From: Scilla litardierei
Taxonomy: Eukaryota; Streptophyta; Magnoliopsida; Asparagales; Asparagaceae
Direction of reading: 5' to 3'
Assembly: GCA_030789695.1 (NCBI GenBank)
Contig: CM061142.1
Coordinates: 357,219,486 to 357,283,485 of the forward strand
Length of the DNA: 64,000 bases
Of this stretch, positions 35,791-46,932 are shown piece by piece. Each line of letters begins with the position of its first letter. Position 1 is the first letter of the stretch. The notes beneath the pieces were generated by a model. That model ran no database searches. It had not been told where the DNA came from and worked only from the letters and a program-made list of their open reading frames with translations. A program made the translations under genes and the position numbers.

Positions 35791-37526
35791 AAAATAAAGT
35801 CCATCCTCGGACTTTCTAGGTCAAGTGTCAAACCGGGGTGGGATAGGACTAGCTACGAAAGGTTACCCTACCCACAAAACACAAACAACGTTACATAGTC
35901 ATTGCGCACTCATATACATGCATACTACATAATAGACTATATACGCATATATTCACTCAGACAGCCAGACATGACTTGCGCATAGTATCAGACACTCTAC
36001 AGTCAGTCAGATACATACCTGTACACACACACGTATATACGAGCAGAAGTACGCACATACATATACCGACTAACATATATACATACGCTCGTGCCTATAC
36101 TTTTGGATACATTACAAGACATAGACATCCCGATAATCACACATCACAAACAACACAACATCCTTATACATACACCCATTTCCTACATACAAATATACAT
36201 TTACTACATTCAGGTTATACATGAACAATTCAACACATGAAGTACAAACACATACACATAATTATCTACATACATATACTAGCTAACCAGCTAACACATC
36301 TTAATTCCATACACCTATATGTATCACAATGTAACACAATATATCTCACCACAAATATAAAACACTAATAAGAATATAATCAAGGGTAATAATCGCTAGG
36401 AACATCAATACTCATACACAAGTCATACCCCATACACACTAATATCCCTTCTATACACACATGAAGATATACTCGTGATCCCACCATACATCCATACTCT
36501 GGCATCCATGTGTAAACCTAAGTATAGCTTAGCTACACACATGCCGCTATACCTAAGCTAATACATAAATAAGCATCATACCCATATGCCAACATCCACG
36601 CATACAAGTCTATACACATCCTCACACATAGGCTTCTGCACACATATATATGCATACACCCAAACATGGTAGGTCAACCCATGCCATGTCGAAATATATA
36701 CAACATACGAATACAGTAGAATATATACATACACACATCCATATTTCACACTGACATCCCAATATTAGTCAGGCGCCAATATACCCTCACATACCTTTAG
36801 GCACATACCATATACTCCCATACACTCATACACAATAATCCACATATTACATATGTATACCCGTATATACACTAGCATTATACAACGCGTGCTTCATATG
36901 CTCCTATTACATGCTACATATACATTCACACATGCACACAACCATAACACCCTTATTACAACAAACCTCTTACATTCATACAAATATCTCTATATACATA
37001 TACACAACCATATAAGTATCGACATAACCAAACATACATCATTTACATCCAAATAATTCCATACATATATACATCAACACAGCCAGATACATATATCGAG
37101 ATACATATAGGTCTTCGCACCTACATACATACTCAATGTATACAAAGAAATCTACTACATACACAACTCATAGTTCAACCACATACTAACACATATACTT
37201 TGAATACCAACATACAGACACATAGTCATACAAATATGGATATATACAGGTGTATCCACAATCACACACACAAGTATACCACACAAATGTACTTGGTAAT
37301 AGACATATGATACTTGTATATCGATACAACACATAGCCACATACACACATCTATATTGCCAACTAACTATCCATGTCTAGCCTCAGGGACTCTACACCTC
37401 GGCTTCTAATGTCAGAGCTCTATCTTAAGGCAGGACTCCTACTTACCTTAAGACTAAACTATCCTCGGAACCCTACACAAGCTACCCTTACCAGCCACAG
37501 TGCGGTGACCTGCATGAGCCACCAAA
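35791..37526 (-). other. LARD-1 internal region, noncoding
   Basis: About 1.7 kb dominated by degenerate catac/acacat repeats (roughly 35880-37380) with strong purine/pyrimidine strand bias. I see no gag, pol or PBS I recognise. The end next to the right LTR (37381-37526) is of ordinary composition. Small open frames here are repeat artefacts. Confidence 0.65.
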
Positions 37527-40500
37527 TATAACGCTCCGCTCCCCAGGATACCCGAAAAATACGAATCCATCCCAGATATTCCTAAAGAGACGAGTGTTAC
37601 AAAGGGAGATACAAAAACTCAGAGCAGGTCCATTGCGCACTGCTGGGGTTGTACCTGTAATGTTTCCAAAGAAAAACAAAAACATTAAGAGCCAACACAG
37701 AGCAACACAGAAGCAACAAGGGAACATCAGACTTTACATATATAAATATACCTCATCAAGTCCATTATACATCATATTATACATATGTACAACGAAACAA
37801 CTCATCCTCGAAAAGAACCAAAGAGTACAATATCCCTCACATCTCCCCTCACCAACAAATCCTACAACCAAACACCTCAACCCTAACACCAAACTCCATC
37901 TCTGTCACCAACTCCAACACTTGAAAAACAACGGGTGGGGCACGTCAATGCATGACCCAATAGGATATCCAAACTGTAATAGCATATTATCCAACCATGA
38001 ATGCGACCATCCAAGGGGAAATTAGACGCAAGTACGTTTCATAACAATGCAAGGCATAATTAGATGCAAGTACGCTAAATAAACAATGCATAGCATGGCA
38101 TAAAATAAAGGAGCTACAACACAAGCTATAAGGAAATGAAGTGCTTAAAGTAAATACAACTACAACGAAACAATTAAGTAAGTGCGTAACTAAGTGAGGG
38201 AAGAAAAGAAGCAACTAGTGTAAACATCTAAGTAAAAGAAATAACCGAAAGTAACATCAACTAAAATACCAACAACTAATGAATTCTTAAGTCATGCATC
38301 ACTTGGCTCATAGCCCCATCATATCATCTTGTATCAAATGACACATAGCCATATATCAGGTTATCTCGCTTTTATACTACTAGGCCCGTGTCCATATTTC
38401 CTCTTGATATTCCAATCCCCAGTTGCAATTAGAAATGAATGACATGTGAAACAACCACGTAACACACACATATCACAACAAGTCCCAATACATATACAAA
38501 ACACTTACTAAGCACAACTATACACTACCCCAACATACTTATTAAGCAAATATGCATCACATCTCACATAATGTGTAATGATACATAATGATGCACAATG
38601 ATGTACATGATGCAACATATGCAATGCAAGGGATCCCATAGCGATGCCGGCTTGCATGTGTCTCGAGACTACTCTGTTATCAATGTGGACTCACCTAAGG
38701 GATCAAAAGGTGGCCAACGGTGAATTCTCCTGCCTCCTATCGCGGCATTTTGTCCATGCTCGTGCACTCCACCTTCGTGTCCTATATCCGTGTGTGCATC
38801 GCATTTCACATTCACATTCCACATTGGCAACTACTATGGATTCAAGAGGTGCTCCAAGGCGTGCCCGTGCCACTTTACTCTAAGTAGTGCCTCATATCTC
38901 ATTATCTCATATCACAACCATAGAAATGGGTATTTCTCACATTTTTTGCATTTGCCTTCACTTGGGCATTTTTACAAATACCTGATGAGCATCATACACA
39001 TTACCACTATTGCATTGGCAATCCATAACCTGTAAATCATTACCTTATAGCAACATTAATAATTAATATCTGAACGTGAGGTTAACACCAGAACACAAAT
39101 TAAAACATTACTAAACAATTCTGCTTGCTGGAAGTTTACCAACATCCATACACAGTAGCAGATACTGGCCATTTCTAATATGAATTTGGCAAAACTTTGT
39201 AAACAACAGTTGTAGATATGGTAATGCTAGATTCACATATAAACTTTCATGCAGAAATATGCACTAGGGGATTTATGTTGAATTGTTTCGTGAGATCAGT
39301 TGAATCTATTTTTCAGACAGATACTGGGGGCAATATCAATAGCCATTTTAAGTCATCTTGCAGTTACAATCTCGAGAACATGCACTAGGGGAAAGTTGTA
39401 GAGTAGGTTGTTAACTTTACAACGAGACCAAGATCACTAATTTATGTGTTGTGCACAGGGATTGAGATCAATTTTTCCCAACTGTGTCCAGACTGGATGA
39501 CAACCAGACATGTTGTAAAGAAAGAATTATTACTCCTAATCCCTGAGCTGAACATATATCAAAATTTATATGAATCTGTGGTACGATTTCAAGAGCTACA
39601 CAAATATAATTCTTTCAGAATTTATCAATGCCTAAATTAAGATATACACGCAGATGAAGAAGCAACAGATTCTGTCTACAGATTCAGCCATGGGGTTTGC
39701 ATGAAACTAAGTAAATTTATCATGGATTAACATAATAAACCATTAGTGATGGGCTTCCTACCACATGTAGCTTGATTTAACTCCTTCAAAACTTCCTCTT
39801 AAGCTCTATTGATTCCTCCTTCAATCAAGCCCTCCTTCATTGCTCCTTCTTTAATCTTCTTCTTTTTCCTTTACAAGCATCTCCTTAATTCTCTCCCTCC
39901 ATCACTCCTCCTTCCTTCACTTCTCTCTCTTTTTCTTTCCTCTTTTGATTTTTTTTGGTATGTCATAGAATTCGGCCCCCATGAAGAAAACAAAGAGAGA
40001 GAAAGGAAAATGAAAAGAAAAAGAAAAGGAAAGAAAGAGAAGAATGTAGAAGAAGAGGAGATAATTAAAGGGAGAGATATTTTCTTCTAGAATTCCTTTT
40101 ATTACAAGTTTGCCATTGCACAAAGCCCTTATATAATTGCCCTCCAACTTGGTATATTAATTACATTACATGCCATTGCAAGAGCCTCTTGTTAAATACC
40201 CACTAACTTTGTGTCTTAATTACAAGTTTGCCATTAATAAAAGGGAAATACAATTGCCCCTCCTACACACTCATGCATAAATACACTACATACATTCACA
40301 CACACACACATTCACACACACCCCCCATATACTACATACCACAATGTCATCCATGACATTCATTACTTACAAGCATAATATTTAATACAATGGCAATATT
40401 TTCTATATACACTACACTACTATATACACTATAATCACAAAATCAACCACATAGGCATCCATGACTTTCTCATCCATGCTAGCTACTATAGGCATACATA

Positions 40501-40678
40501 TAAGTCATGCATACTTACATGCATTCACCCACATAATCATACAAGTAGGCATGTGGTAGACTATTTACTATACACATCACGCAGTTACTATACACACTAC
40601 ACAAGTATAAATGCATATACACATTGTATATCACACAAACATATATACCCTAACGTATCTGGCATCTGGGTCATTACA
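37527..40678 (-). repeat. LARD-1 LTR B (3,152 bp)
   Basis: Uninterrupted partner of the split LTR, ending TTACA and followed by the TSD gcacc. The first bases read TATAACGC where the partner has TGTAACGC. Confidence 0.85.
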
Positions 40679-41244
40679 GCACCAAGTCTAAGATTCGAGA
40701 AGCTCCAAATTTTTGAGCACGCTTGATCGACGACTTAAATTTCTCATCCTCTTATATTTCTTCCTATCCTCCAATCGAGTCCTAGCAAGATGGCGAAGAG
40801 GTTTGGATTTGATCCAGAAGTCTCTGACGTGGATCTGCTCAAGTGAAATCTTCTTCAGCGAGTGATTGGCTCGGAGGCGCGGTGCGACTAGTGAAGTGGT
40901 TCAGCTTGGGGCGAGGCACAGTACAGTGCAGTTCGAGAAGTGGCTTAGCTCAGGTACGGTGCGGCTCGGGAAACGAATCGGAACACTTTGCCGGTGCAAG
41001 CAAATTTCCAGGTAAGTCAGCTTTTTTTGTGATTTTCATATTTTGTAGTAGATTGGATCTCTCTTTGGGTTGGTTGGACCCAACCCGAGTTAGTAGATTA
41101 TCCTGGCTAGGGTGCATGATTTTTAGGGTTAAAGATTTATTAAATTGTTTAATAAATTTTCCGCTGCAACCTTTTTGACTCTAATGTCTGTCCGACTTAA
41201 GACGTGCATAGATTTTGCCCAAAGGGTCCTTGAAAACCCCAACA
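40679..41244 (+). repeat. Copia-B 5' LTR, right piece
   Basis: It starts with the TSD gcacc and aligns with the end of the 3' LTR (62110-62492), for example gtgattggct, ggtaagtcagctt and gagttagtagattatcct. It ends CCCCAACA. Confidence 0.85.
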
Positions 41245-41258
41245 TTGTTATCAGAGCC
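41245..41258 (+). promoter_or_regulatory. Copia-B primer-binding site
   Basis: TTGTTATCAGAGCC, one change from the tRNA-Met site TGGTATCAGAGCC, directly after the LTR. Confidence 0.8.
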
Positions 41259-42002
41259 ATATCTACGCTGATCTAATGCTGCAAAATTAAAATGATTTGC
41301 ATGTTATATTTGTTTGAAACATAAAATTAATTATGTGATAATTAGGAACTTAATTCATGTGATGTTATTAAGTTGAAATTTTAAAATGGCTATGTTTATT
41401 CTTGTGTATTTGATAACACAAGAAAACCTTGTTAGGTTAGCCATCAAAAGCCATCTAATGATTATAAGATAATTTTAGATTTCTTCTACTATGATTTAAA
41501 ATTGTTTTAAATGCCTAATGGACGATTATAATAGCACCTCAATCAATCATCCCATATAGTTGATAAGGACTTAATAAAAGTTATTAACAAATCCATAAAA
41601 TTTTGAATTTTAAGGATTCACTAGTTGATAGGATTAACTAGTTCAAATAAAAGCTTTTTAGTCTATGGCACATGTATAAAAATGACAAGTTTCATTCAAT
41701 GGACCATGATCCGGTCAATGCGCTTGACTAAGTTTATTGGATCACCCTAGCTAGACTAGGGACAAGTGATCCTGTCTTAGTCAATTCCCTGACCGTGTCT
41801 GCTGGACTGCAATGAAGCGAATCAGGATTAAATGACAAACCGGACTATACATAAGTCTACTACGTTAATAATATTTTTCAAGATAAAATGTAGCCCTCCT
41901 TGTTTTAGATCTTGGCAACTATAGATCCATGTTACAATTGTTGAGCACACTCAAGCTGTGACATGGCAACATTATAGAAACCAACTTCTTAATACATATG
42001 AT
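41259..42002 (+). other. Copia-B leader, noncoding
   Basis: It parallels the Copia-C leader at about 29640-30370 (gcttttagtctatggc, tggaccatgatcc, cccttgttttag-like phrases) and holds a TTGAG/CTCAA motif near 41939. No coding frame is visible. It is cut at 42002 by CACTA-1. Confidence 0.6.
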
Positions 42003-42760
42003 CACTACTACAAAATGGACCTTTAACATCGCTTAAATAAGGTCTTTAATAGCGCTTATATGCGCTGTTTATCTCGCCGCTGCTAAAGCGGGGCTGGTTT
42101 TAATAGCGCTTTACAAGCGCTGTTAAAGGTCCCAATAGACAGCGCTTCTTTAGTACAAGTGCTGTTAAAGGTCCACCATAGACAGCGCTTGTACTAAAGA
42201 AGCGCTGTCTATTGGAACCTTTAACCGGGCTTGTTTAGTAGAAGCGATGTTAAAGGGCCCAATAGATAGTGCTTCTTTAGTACAAGCGTTGTTAAAGGTC
42301 GACCATAGACAGCGCTTGTACTGAAGAAGCGCTGTCTATTGGAACCTTTAAAAGTGCTTGTTTAGTAGAAGTGCTGTCAAAGGTCCCAATAGACAACGGT
42401 TCTTTTGTACAAGCGCTGTTAAAGGTCCACCATAGACAGCGCTTGTACTAAAGAAGCGTTGTCTATTGGAAACTTTAACATCGCTTGTTTAGTAGAAGCG
42501 CTGTCGAAGGTCCCAATAGACAGTGCTTCTTTAGTACAAGCGTTGTTAAAGGTCCAGCATAGACAACACTTCTACTAAACAAGTGGTATCTATCTGAGAC
42601 CTTAGACATCGCTTGTTTAGTACAAGCGTTGTCTATGGTGGACCTTTAACAGCGCTTCTTTAGTACAAGAACTGTTAAATGTCCACCATAGACAATGCTT
42701 GTACTAAACAAGCACTGTCTATCTGGGACCTTAGACAGCGCTTGTAACGATAGAACTGTT
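42003..42760. repeat. CACTA-1 left subterminal repeats
   Basis: Alternating direct and inverted copies of a module combining agcgcttctttagtacaag and its reverse complement with the linkers ttaaaggtcc and ctattgg. Adjacent inverted copies (for example 42139-42215) can form long hairpins. In CACTA elements such repeats bind transposase. Confidence 0.8.
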
Positions 42761-42952
42761 TATCGATGGATTGTAACGATATTTATGCACAAATTCGGAT
42801 CATGTAAGAGACCCATTAAAGATATGTCTAATAGACGACTACGATTATGATGAAACTTATCCATGTTGCTGGACTTCACTTCAAATGATGGTACCAATTA
42901 AATGAGGCCAAAGGGATTTAGATATATGCATCAAATTGTAGGTGACAAACTA

Positions 42953-43604
42953 TTAATCATAATCTAAAATCAGTGGCATCAGCCAATACAAACTTGCAAT
43001 CAAGCGATTAAAATTATGTACAAAAATTTGAAAACAAATACAAACTATCATCCAGGTCACAGCCTCCAGCAAAACGGCAATGCCACCCAAGACTACTATC
43101 GCGATGATATACGCTTCATTCCACTTGTTTTCAGGGCTAAAGATCTGCAGGCCTTTAAACACATTGACTATGCCAAGTATGATCATCGTGTATCCTATTG
43201 CGTAGTGGTACATATTCCAGTAGACTCGGTATTTATGATCCTTGCTTGGCATCAGGAGCAAAGCAAACAACTGAAGTCATCCAATTCAAGCCATTAGGAA
43301 CCTTTGGGTCATATTATTGGTCTTTAGCCAGTTCAGTGGTTATTAGAGAATGATTTTTATGTTTCAATTAAGTGATCGACATAACAAGCTTACAAGCAGG
43401 ATGAAGGTTAGGTTCTCATACTTGCAAGGTGTCGATGCTGAAGAGAGCGATGCCAATGTTCTTGTGAGTTGCGTATACTACCCCCTTCGACCTGCTGCCA
43501 AGGTTAAGGCTAGTAGCCCACCCGCCAACTCCCACACCATAGACGATGAAATGGCACAACACATGAAGGTAGAACCAAGCGGGGTCTGCAGACTTGAACC
43601 TCTT
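42953..43604 (-). pseudogene. Captured cytochrome b561/DOMON-type gene fragment (two exons)
   Basis: Exon 1 (43604-43422, 61 codons) contains FKSADPAWFYLHV, GVGVGGWATSLNLG and YATHKNIGIALF. Exon 2 (43270 to about 42955) contains [33 protein letters not shown] and [12 protein letters not shown]. The order and wording fit the membrane b561 domain of plant cytochrome b561/DOMON (AIR12-like) electron-transfer proteins, and His residues on predicted helices are retained (for example YATHKN and NMYHYAIG). The intron 43271-43421 keeps GT (GTATGAG) and AG (ACTTCAG) ends, so the capture was from genomic DNA. The DOMON domain, start codon and first helices are absent. The 3' part after EAVTW is a run-on to a stop at 42953. 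Confidence 0.9.
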
Positions 43605-44088
43605 CAGTTAAAGGAAATCACGGTTGAGAAATGGTATGCTAACCAAACTGAGTATCCTCTAACTTCTGATAATAACTGTTCTAGAATTTGTCGACTCCAA
43701 CAAGTGTCGCTCCTATGTAATGAATCTTTGCCTGCCTGTGATAAACAAAAAGGATGATCAGAAACACAACAGATACACAATAGCTCTACAAAATAGTTAG
43801 TAATATGATACCCACAGAAGAAACATACATTTCATGTCCGTATTCACCAATAAATGAATGCTTTAATAAAATCAGGGTAAAAGCATGCCAAAGGAATTGC
43901 ATTGCAAGCATACATATAGGTGTGATAAAATTGTAGCCACACAATCCGTTAGCAGTAAAGAAGACTGAAACAAACATTTTCCTTGTGGTATACATTAAGC
44001 AAGTTATGATGATGCTAGTTCAACTCTAGAAATGGCCAATACTTAGAGATAAAATAAATAAATAATAATGTGTGTGCAAACAAATTTG
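43605..44088 (-). other. CACTA-1 interior between b561 and NRAMP fragments
   Basis: No recognisable exon. A 69-codon minus-strand frame (43995-43786, hydrophobic, MYTTRKMFVSVFF) matches nothing I know. It may be intronic or flanking DNA captured together with one of the neighbours. Confidence 0.4.
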
Positions 44089-44355
44089 GCAACCCACAAC
44101 ACCCACAGCTTGCTTTATGGTTCTGTAACCCAATTTTGGAACGACAACACCTGCAAAGAGAACAATGTATTTAATCAAAATACAATTCTAGTGCAATTTA
44201 ATGAATAATGAGAGCACAAAATGCAGCCAACCAATTAGAAGCTACTTCGAACTGGGTTTGGTTTCACCAAACATTATAGCAAAAGAAACAGCCATTGTTG
44301 CAATTAGAAGACCAAAGAAAGCTTCCAATTTTCTCACACCATAATTCTCTAGGAA
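44089..44355 (-). pseudogene. Captured NRAMP metal transporter fragment (two exons)
   Basis: Exon a (44355-44232) starts after an acceptor TTTTTCAG and reads FLENYGVRKLEAFFG, then a hydrophobic helix (IATMAVSFAIMFGETKP); a TAG replaces a sense codon just before LLIG. Exon b (44150-44089) follows an acceptor CTTTGCAG and reads VVVPKLGYRTIKQAVG, ending at VGC. These are consecutive segments of plant NRAMP divalent-metal transporters. The intron (44151-44231) has GT...AG ends. Only about 60 codons of a protein normally over 500 aa remain, so it cannot transport. The stop codon shows decay after or before capture. Confidence 0.9.
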
Positions 44356-44899
44356 CTGAAAAATGAAGCTGCCAACAAAAAATCAAAACATATACTTTCA
44401 AAACATACACCACCAAAACAAATTACATAGAACTAGAACAAGAGAAAATCATACAGATAAATTGATATAATTAAACATTTTCTTTGATAAAACGACAATC
44501 ATATCACACTGGCCTCTTACCTTAGAATCCTCAAAACAAATCCGTTTACCACTCAGTAACGAGACACCCACCCACCCACCGACGCAGGGAAACAAATCAA
44601 ACTACTACAGAATCATAGCATTCTGCATATATAAGCTTCCCACTACTTTTGCATAAGAAAAACATTATGAGAATAATAATAAATAGTAATAATGAAGAGA
44701 GTCCTCTTACAGTAAATTCCATCCAAAAGGCATTTCCTGTAGGTTAAAAAAATAATCAAGCCAAAATGAAGATTAATTAATGAACTATATTCACTGCGAT
44801 ATACTGGAAATATATAGAAGGAAAAGAAGCAAAAATAGTGTAATTTAATATTATTGTACTATTTGTAAAAACACGAAATTATCTTTGATAAGCAAACAC
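44356..44899 (-). other. CACTA-1 interior between NRAMP and kinase fragments
   Basis: AT-rich, no recognisable exon. Some of it is probably NRAMP intron, since it lies directly upstream of an intact splice acceptor at 44356. Confidence 0.4.
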
Positions 44900-45314
44900 T
44901 AAATTCTCTTGGGAAAGAAGAGAATTGTATTTCTCTTCTGTGTTTGATCATAGAAAAAATGACATCCATCATATATTCTAGAGACATATAGCCACTGTAT
45001 CCAGATGTTAGAATAATGTTGTCGCAAAGATTTAAGATGAAAAATATGCAAATTTTGCATACAGTGTTCCAACCAGTCTCTTGGAATGTTAATCAGTCCC
45101 GTCTGCTCTAAATGTTCTTGCCATACCAAAGTCTGAAATTTTTGGGTTCATATTTTCATCAAACAGGATGTTGCTAGCTTTAAGATCCATGTGAATAATT
45201 CTAAGCTGAGAATCTAGATGGAGGTAAATAAGCCCACGAGCAATCCCCCCAATGATGTTGGAACGCATTTGCCAACTTAAGAGACTAGATTTTGATGTAT
45301 CTGCACAACCATTG
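44900..45314 (-). pseudogene. Captured receptor-like kinase fragment (S-domain/CRK type)
   Basis: After an acceptor TTTACAG at 45315 the frame reads [39 protein letters not shown] and [13 protein letters not shown], which are kinase subdomains VIa to VII of plant receptor-like kinases. The catalytic-loop arginine is replaced (HMDLK instead of HRDLK). A stop follows at GTD (about 45086), then KRLVGT, an interruption of about 80 bp, and GYMSLEYMMD (about 44990-44960), subdomain VIII. No ATP-binding lobe is present. The changes show that it is a non-functional exon fragment. Confidence 0.9.
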
Positions 45315-45870
45315 CTGTAAATGTTTCAATATATCAAAAACATTTTTAAAGTTCAAAAAAGCGATAGTTCTAGTAATGTTAATGCCAAAGTTGTAATAAT
45401 GTTCAGAAAGCTAAAATTTATATTCTCAACAGATATCCATGCTAAAGTTGCGCTTAGTACACCAAGCATATTTAGATGATAAATACGTTCTACAGCGAAC
45501 ATTTGTAATAATGTTATTGGCATAGAGGAAAAATGTAGCCAACCAAGAAGGTTGCAAACGAGCAGTGAAGATTACATGATATCGGACATTTGAAATAACA
45601 TGCTAAAGGAAATGGTGAACTTCCCTTGATGTATAAGACACTCAATATTTTTGTATATTTCTCCATTTTAACAAAGTCTAGAGAAATTTTATGGGGAAAA
45701 AAATTAAACTCATAAACTGAGAAACATTTGTCCTCAATTCAATAGTACATGAAAAAAATTAAAACTAATCATACAATATACTTAGTACAATATAATGCTA
45801 ATGCTAGGCAATTCCTAACTAACAACATCGATTAATAAGTAAACCTTGAGAATCTCAAACCAATACTTAC
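45315..45870 (-). other. CACTA-1 interior between the two kinase fragments
   Basis: AT-rich noncoding DNA without recognisable exons; its right end joins the donor-like gtaagt of the casein kinase fragment, so part of it is likely captured intron. Confidence 0.4.
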
Positions 45871-46060
45871 GAGTTTAATGGCCACTTCTTCATTCGTCTT
45901 GATAGGTACCGAGAAACAACAATAAAAAACAAAATCACTAAACTACTATCTAGTTCATCAAAATCAAATCTTTTCACAACTCACCTAAATAAATCTCCCC
46001 AAAGGATCTAATGTGGATCTTACGACCCAACCGAAACTTATTCCCCACACGAGGCTCCAT
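45871..46060 (-). pseudogene. Captured casein kinase 1 N-terminus (two exons, start codon retained)
   Basis: ATG at 46060-46058 opens MEPRVGNKFRLGRKI, the characteristic start of plant casein kinase 1-like proteins, then SFGEIYLG. Exon 1 ends at 45985 with donor GTGAG. Exon 2 (about 45909-45871) reads TNEEVAIKL, including the catalytic lysine, and ends with donor GTAAGT. The glycine loop is damaged (HIRSFG where family members have GSGSFG), the exon 2 acceptor has lost its AG (ctcg), and exon 2 carries a 1-nt shift. Only about 40 of over 400 codons are present. It is the first fragment in the minus-strand order, followed by the receptor kinase, NRAMP and b561 pieces. Confidence 0.9.
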
Positions 46061-46500
46061 CGATGAAAAAACACAAACCCTCTATCTCAGCAAACCCTAG
46101 CCCTCACTGTAATTTAGATTCCTTAATCGACGAAATGTAGATCACTGTTGTCGCTACACGTTAATCAATCGAACAGATAAGGTAGATGGCTGGGAGCAAA
46201 GAAAAGAGAGATTTTCGATCTAGGGTATTGTGAAATTTATGATTTTGGGAACTCGATCGATAGGCTCCAAATGAGAAATTTTGATCAGATGTTTCGGAGA
46301 AATTTTTGGGTTTGAGTGGAAGTTTAGGGTTGAAATCTCTGAAAAGGGAAAAAATAACGTGGGGGGCACCAGGGTGATGAATTTTTTTGAAAAAACTAAG
46401 AGGGGGAAATATTTCCTTTTAATATTTGGTAAGCCCGGGGAACGAAAAAGTGAGAAACATTTGGGAAGCCCACGCAAATAAAATTTTTTGGGGGAAATTT
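46061..46500 (-). promoter_or_regulatory. Captured 5' leader and possible promoter of the casein kinase 1 gene
   Basis: Immediately upstream of the captured ATG is leader-like sequence (gagggctagggtttgctgag, then pyrimidine-rich tctctcttttctttgctccc) typical of plant 5' UTRs. Farther upstream the sequence is AT-rich up to the right subterminal repeats. If promoter elements are included, they would face the four gene fragments. This is inferred; I see no clear TATA box. Confidence 0.45.
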
Positions 46501-46932
46501 ATCTAACCTTTAACATCGCTTGCAGAAAAGAAGCGATGTCTATTAGCTGACCTTTAACAGCGCTTGCAGAAAAGAAGCGATGTCTATTATTCGACTTTTA
46601 ACAGTGCTTGTAGAAATAAGCGTTGTCTATTATTCGACATTTAACAACGCTTGTAGAAAGAAGCGCTGTCTATTATCTGTGCCTCTAATAAACAATGCTT
46701 GTAGAAAGAAGCAATGTATATTATCTAACCTTTAACAATGCTTGTAGAAAGAAGCGATGTCTATTATCCGACTTTTAGCAGCGCTTGCAGAAAGAAGCGT
46801 TGTCTATTATCCGACTTTTAGCAGTGCTTGCAGAAAGAAGCGATGTCTATTATATGTGCCTCTAATTAACAGCCCTTATAATTGGCAAGCGCTATTAAAG
46901 ATGTGCTATTAAAGGTCCATTTTGTAGTAGTA
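46501..46932. repeat. CACTA-1 right subterminal repeats and terminal inverted repeat
   Basis: At least seven copies of a unit of about 58 bp, cttgcagaaagaagcgatgt followed by ctattatccgac-type sequence, then the terminal repeat ggtccattttgtagtagt. The unit shares agcgc and ttaa core words with the left side but has a different organisation. Confidence 0.8.

Larger units (their letters stand above)
23639..40678 (-). mobile_element. LARD-1: large noncoding LTR retrotransposon derivative, split by Copia-C
   Basis: Two LTRs of about 3.1 kb surround only 1.75 kb of noncoding internal DNA. The ends are TGTAAC...TTACA on the plus strand, TGTAATGACCC...GTTACA on the minus strand, with an exact 5-bp TSD gcacc. 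The minus orientation is inferred from a polypurine tract TAAGGTGGGTAGAG (reverse complement of 35777-35790) immediately before TGTAATGACCC, a form typical of plant Ty3/gypsy elements. No gag or pol is visible, so it must have depended on another element. The right LTR starts TATAAC instead of TGTAAC, one substitution in the terminus. Confidence 0.75.
42003..46932. mobile_element. CACTA-1: non-autonomous CACTA-like transposon carrying four gene fragments
   Basis: The left end CACTACTACAAAATGGACC (from 42003) and the right end, whose reverse complement is TACTACTACAAAATGGACC (to 46932), form terminal inverted repeats of about 24 bp, identical after the first base. The 3-bp flanks are gat (42000-42002) and aat (46933-46935), one mismatch. 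Subterminal regions at both ends are packed with short repeats around agcgctgt/ttaaaggtc, as in CACTA elements. No transposase is present. The interior carries minus-strand fragments of casein kinase 1, a receptor-like kinase, NRAMP and cytochrome b561 genes. The surrounding Copia-B leader resumes at 46933 in the order seen in Copia-C (cttgacccaaaccg). Superfamily is inferred from TIR and subterminal form. Confidence 0.75.

Noticed and set aside
35880..37380. Possible satellite or CRISPR-like array of catac repeats
   Set aside because: Units are irregular and have no spacers; it is simple-sequence-like DNA inside a plant retrotransposon derivative.
39809..40147. Frames of 76-93 codons on both strands in LARD-1 LTR B
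   Set aside because: They come from ct-rich and aaag-rich low-complexity DNA; the matching LTR at 25900-26190 does not keep them open.
43350..43757. 135-codon plus-strand open frame
   Set aside because: It is the antisense shadow of the captured cytochrome b561 exon 1, which has clear homology and splice sites on the minus strand.
42003..46932. Reading the four gene fragments as a real local host gene cluster
   Set aside because: Every fragment is partial and damaged, donors are unrelated, and the whole is enclosed by transposon ends inside the Copia-B leader.
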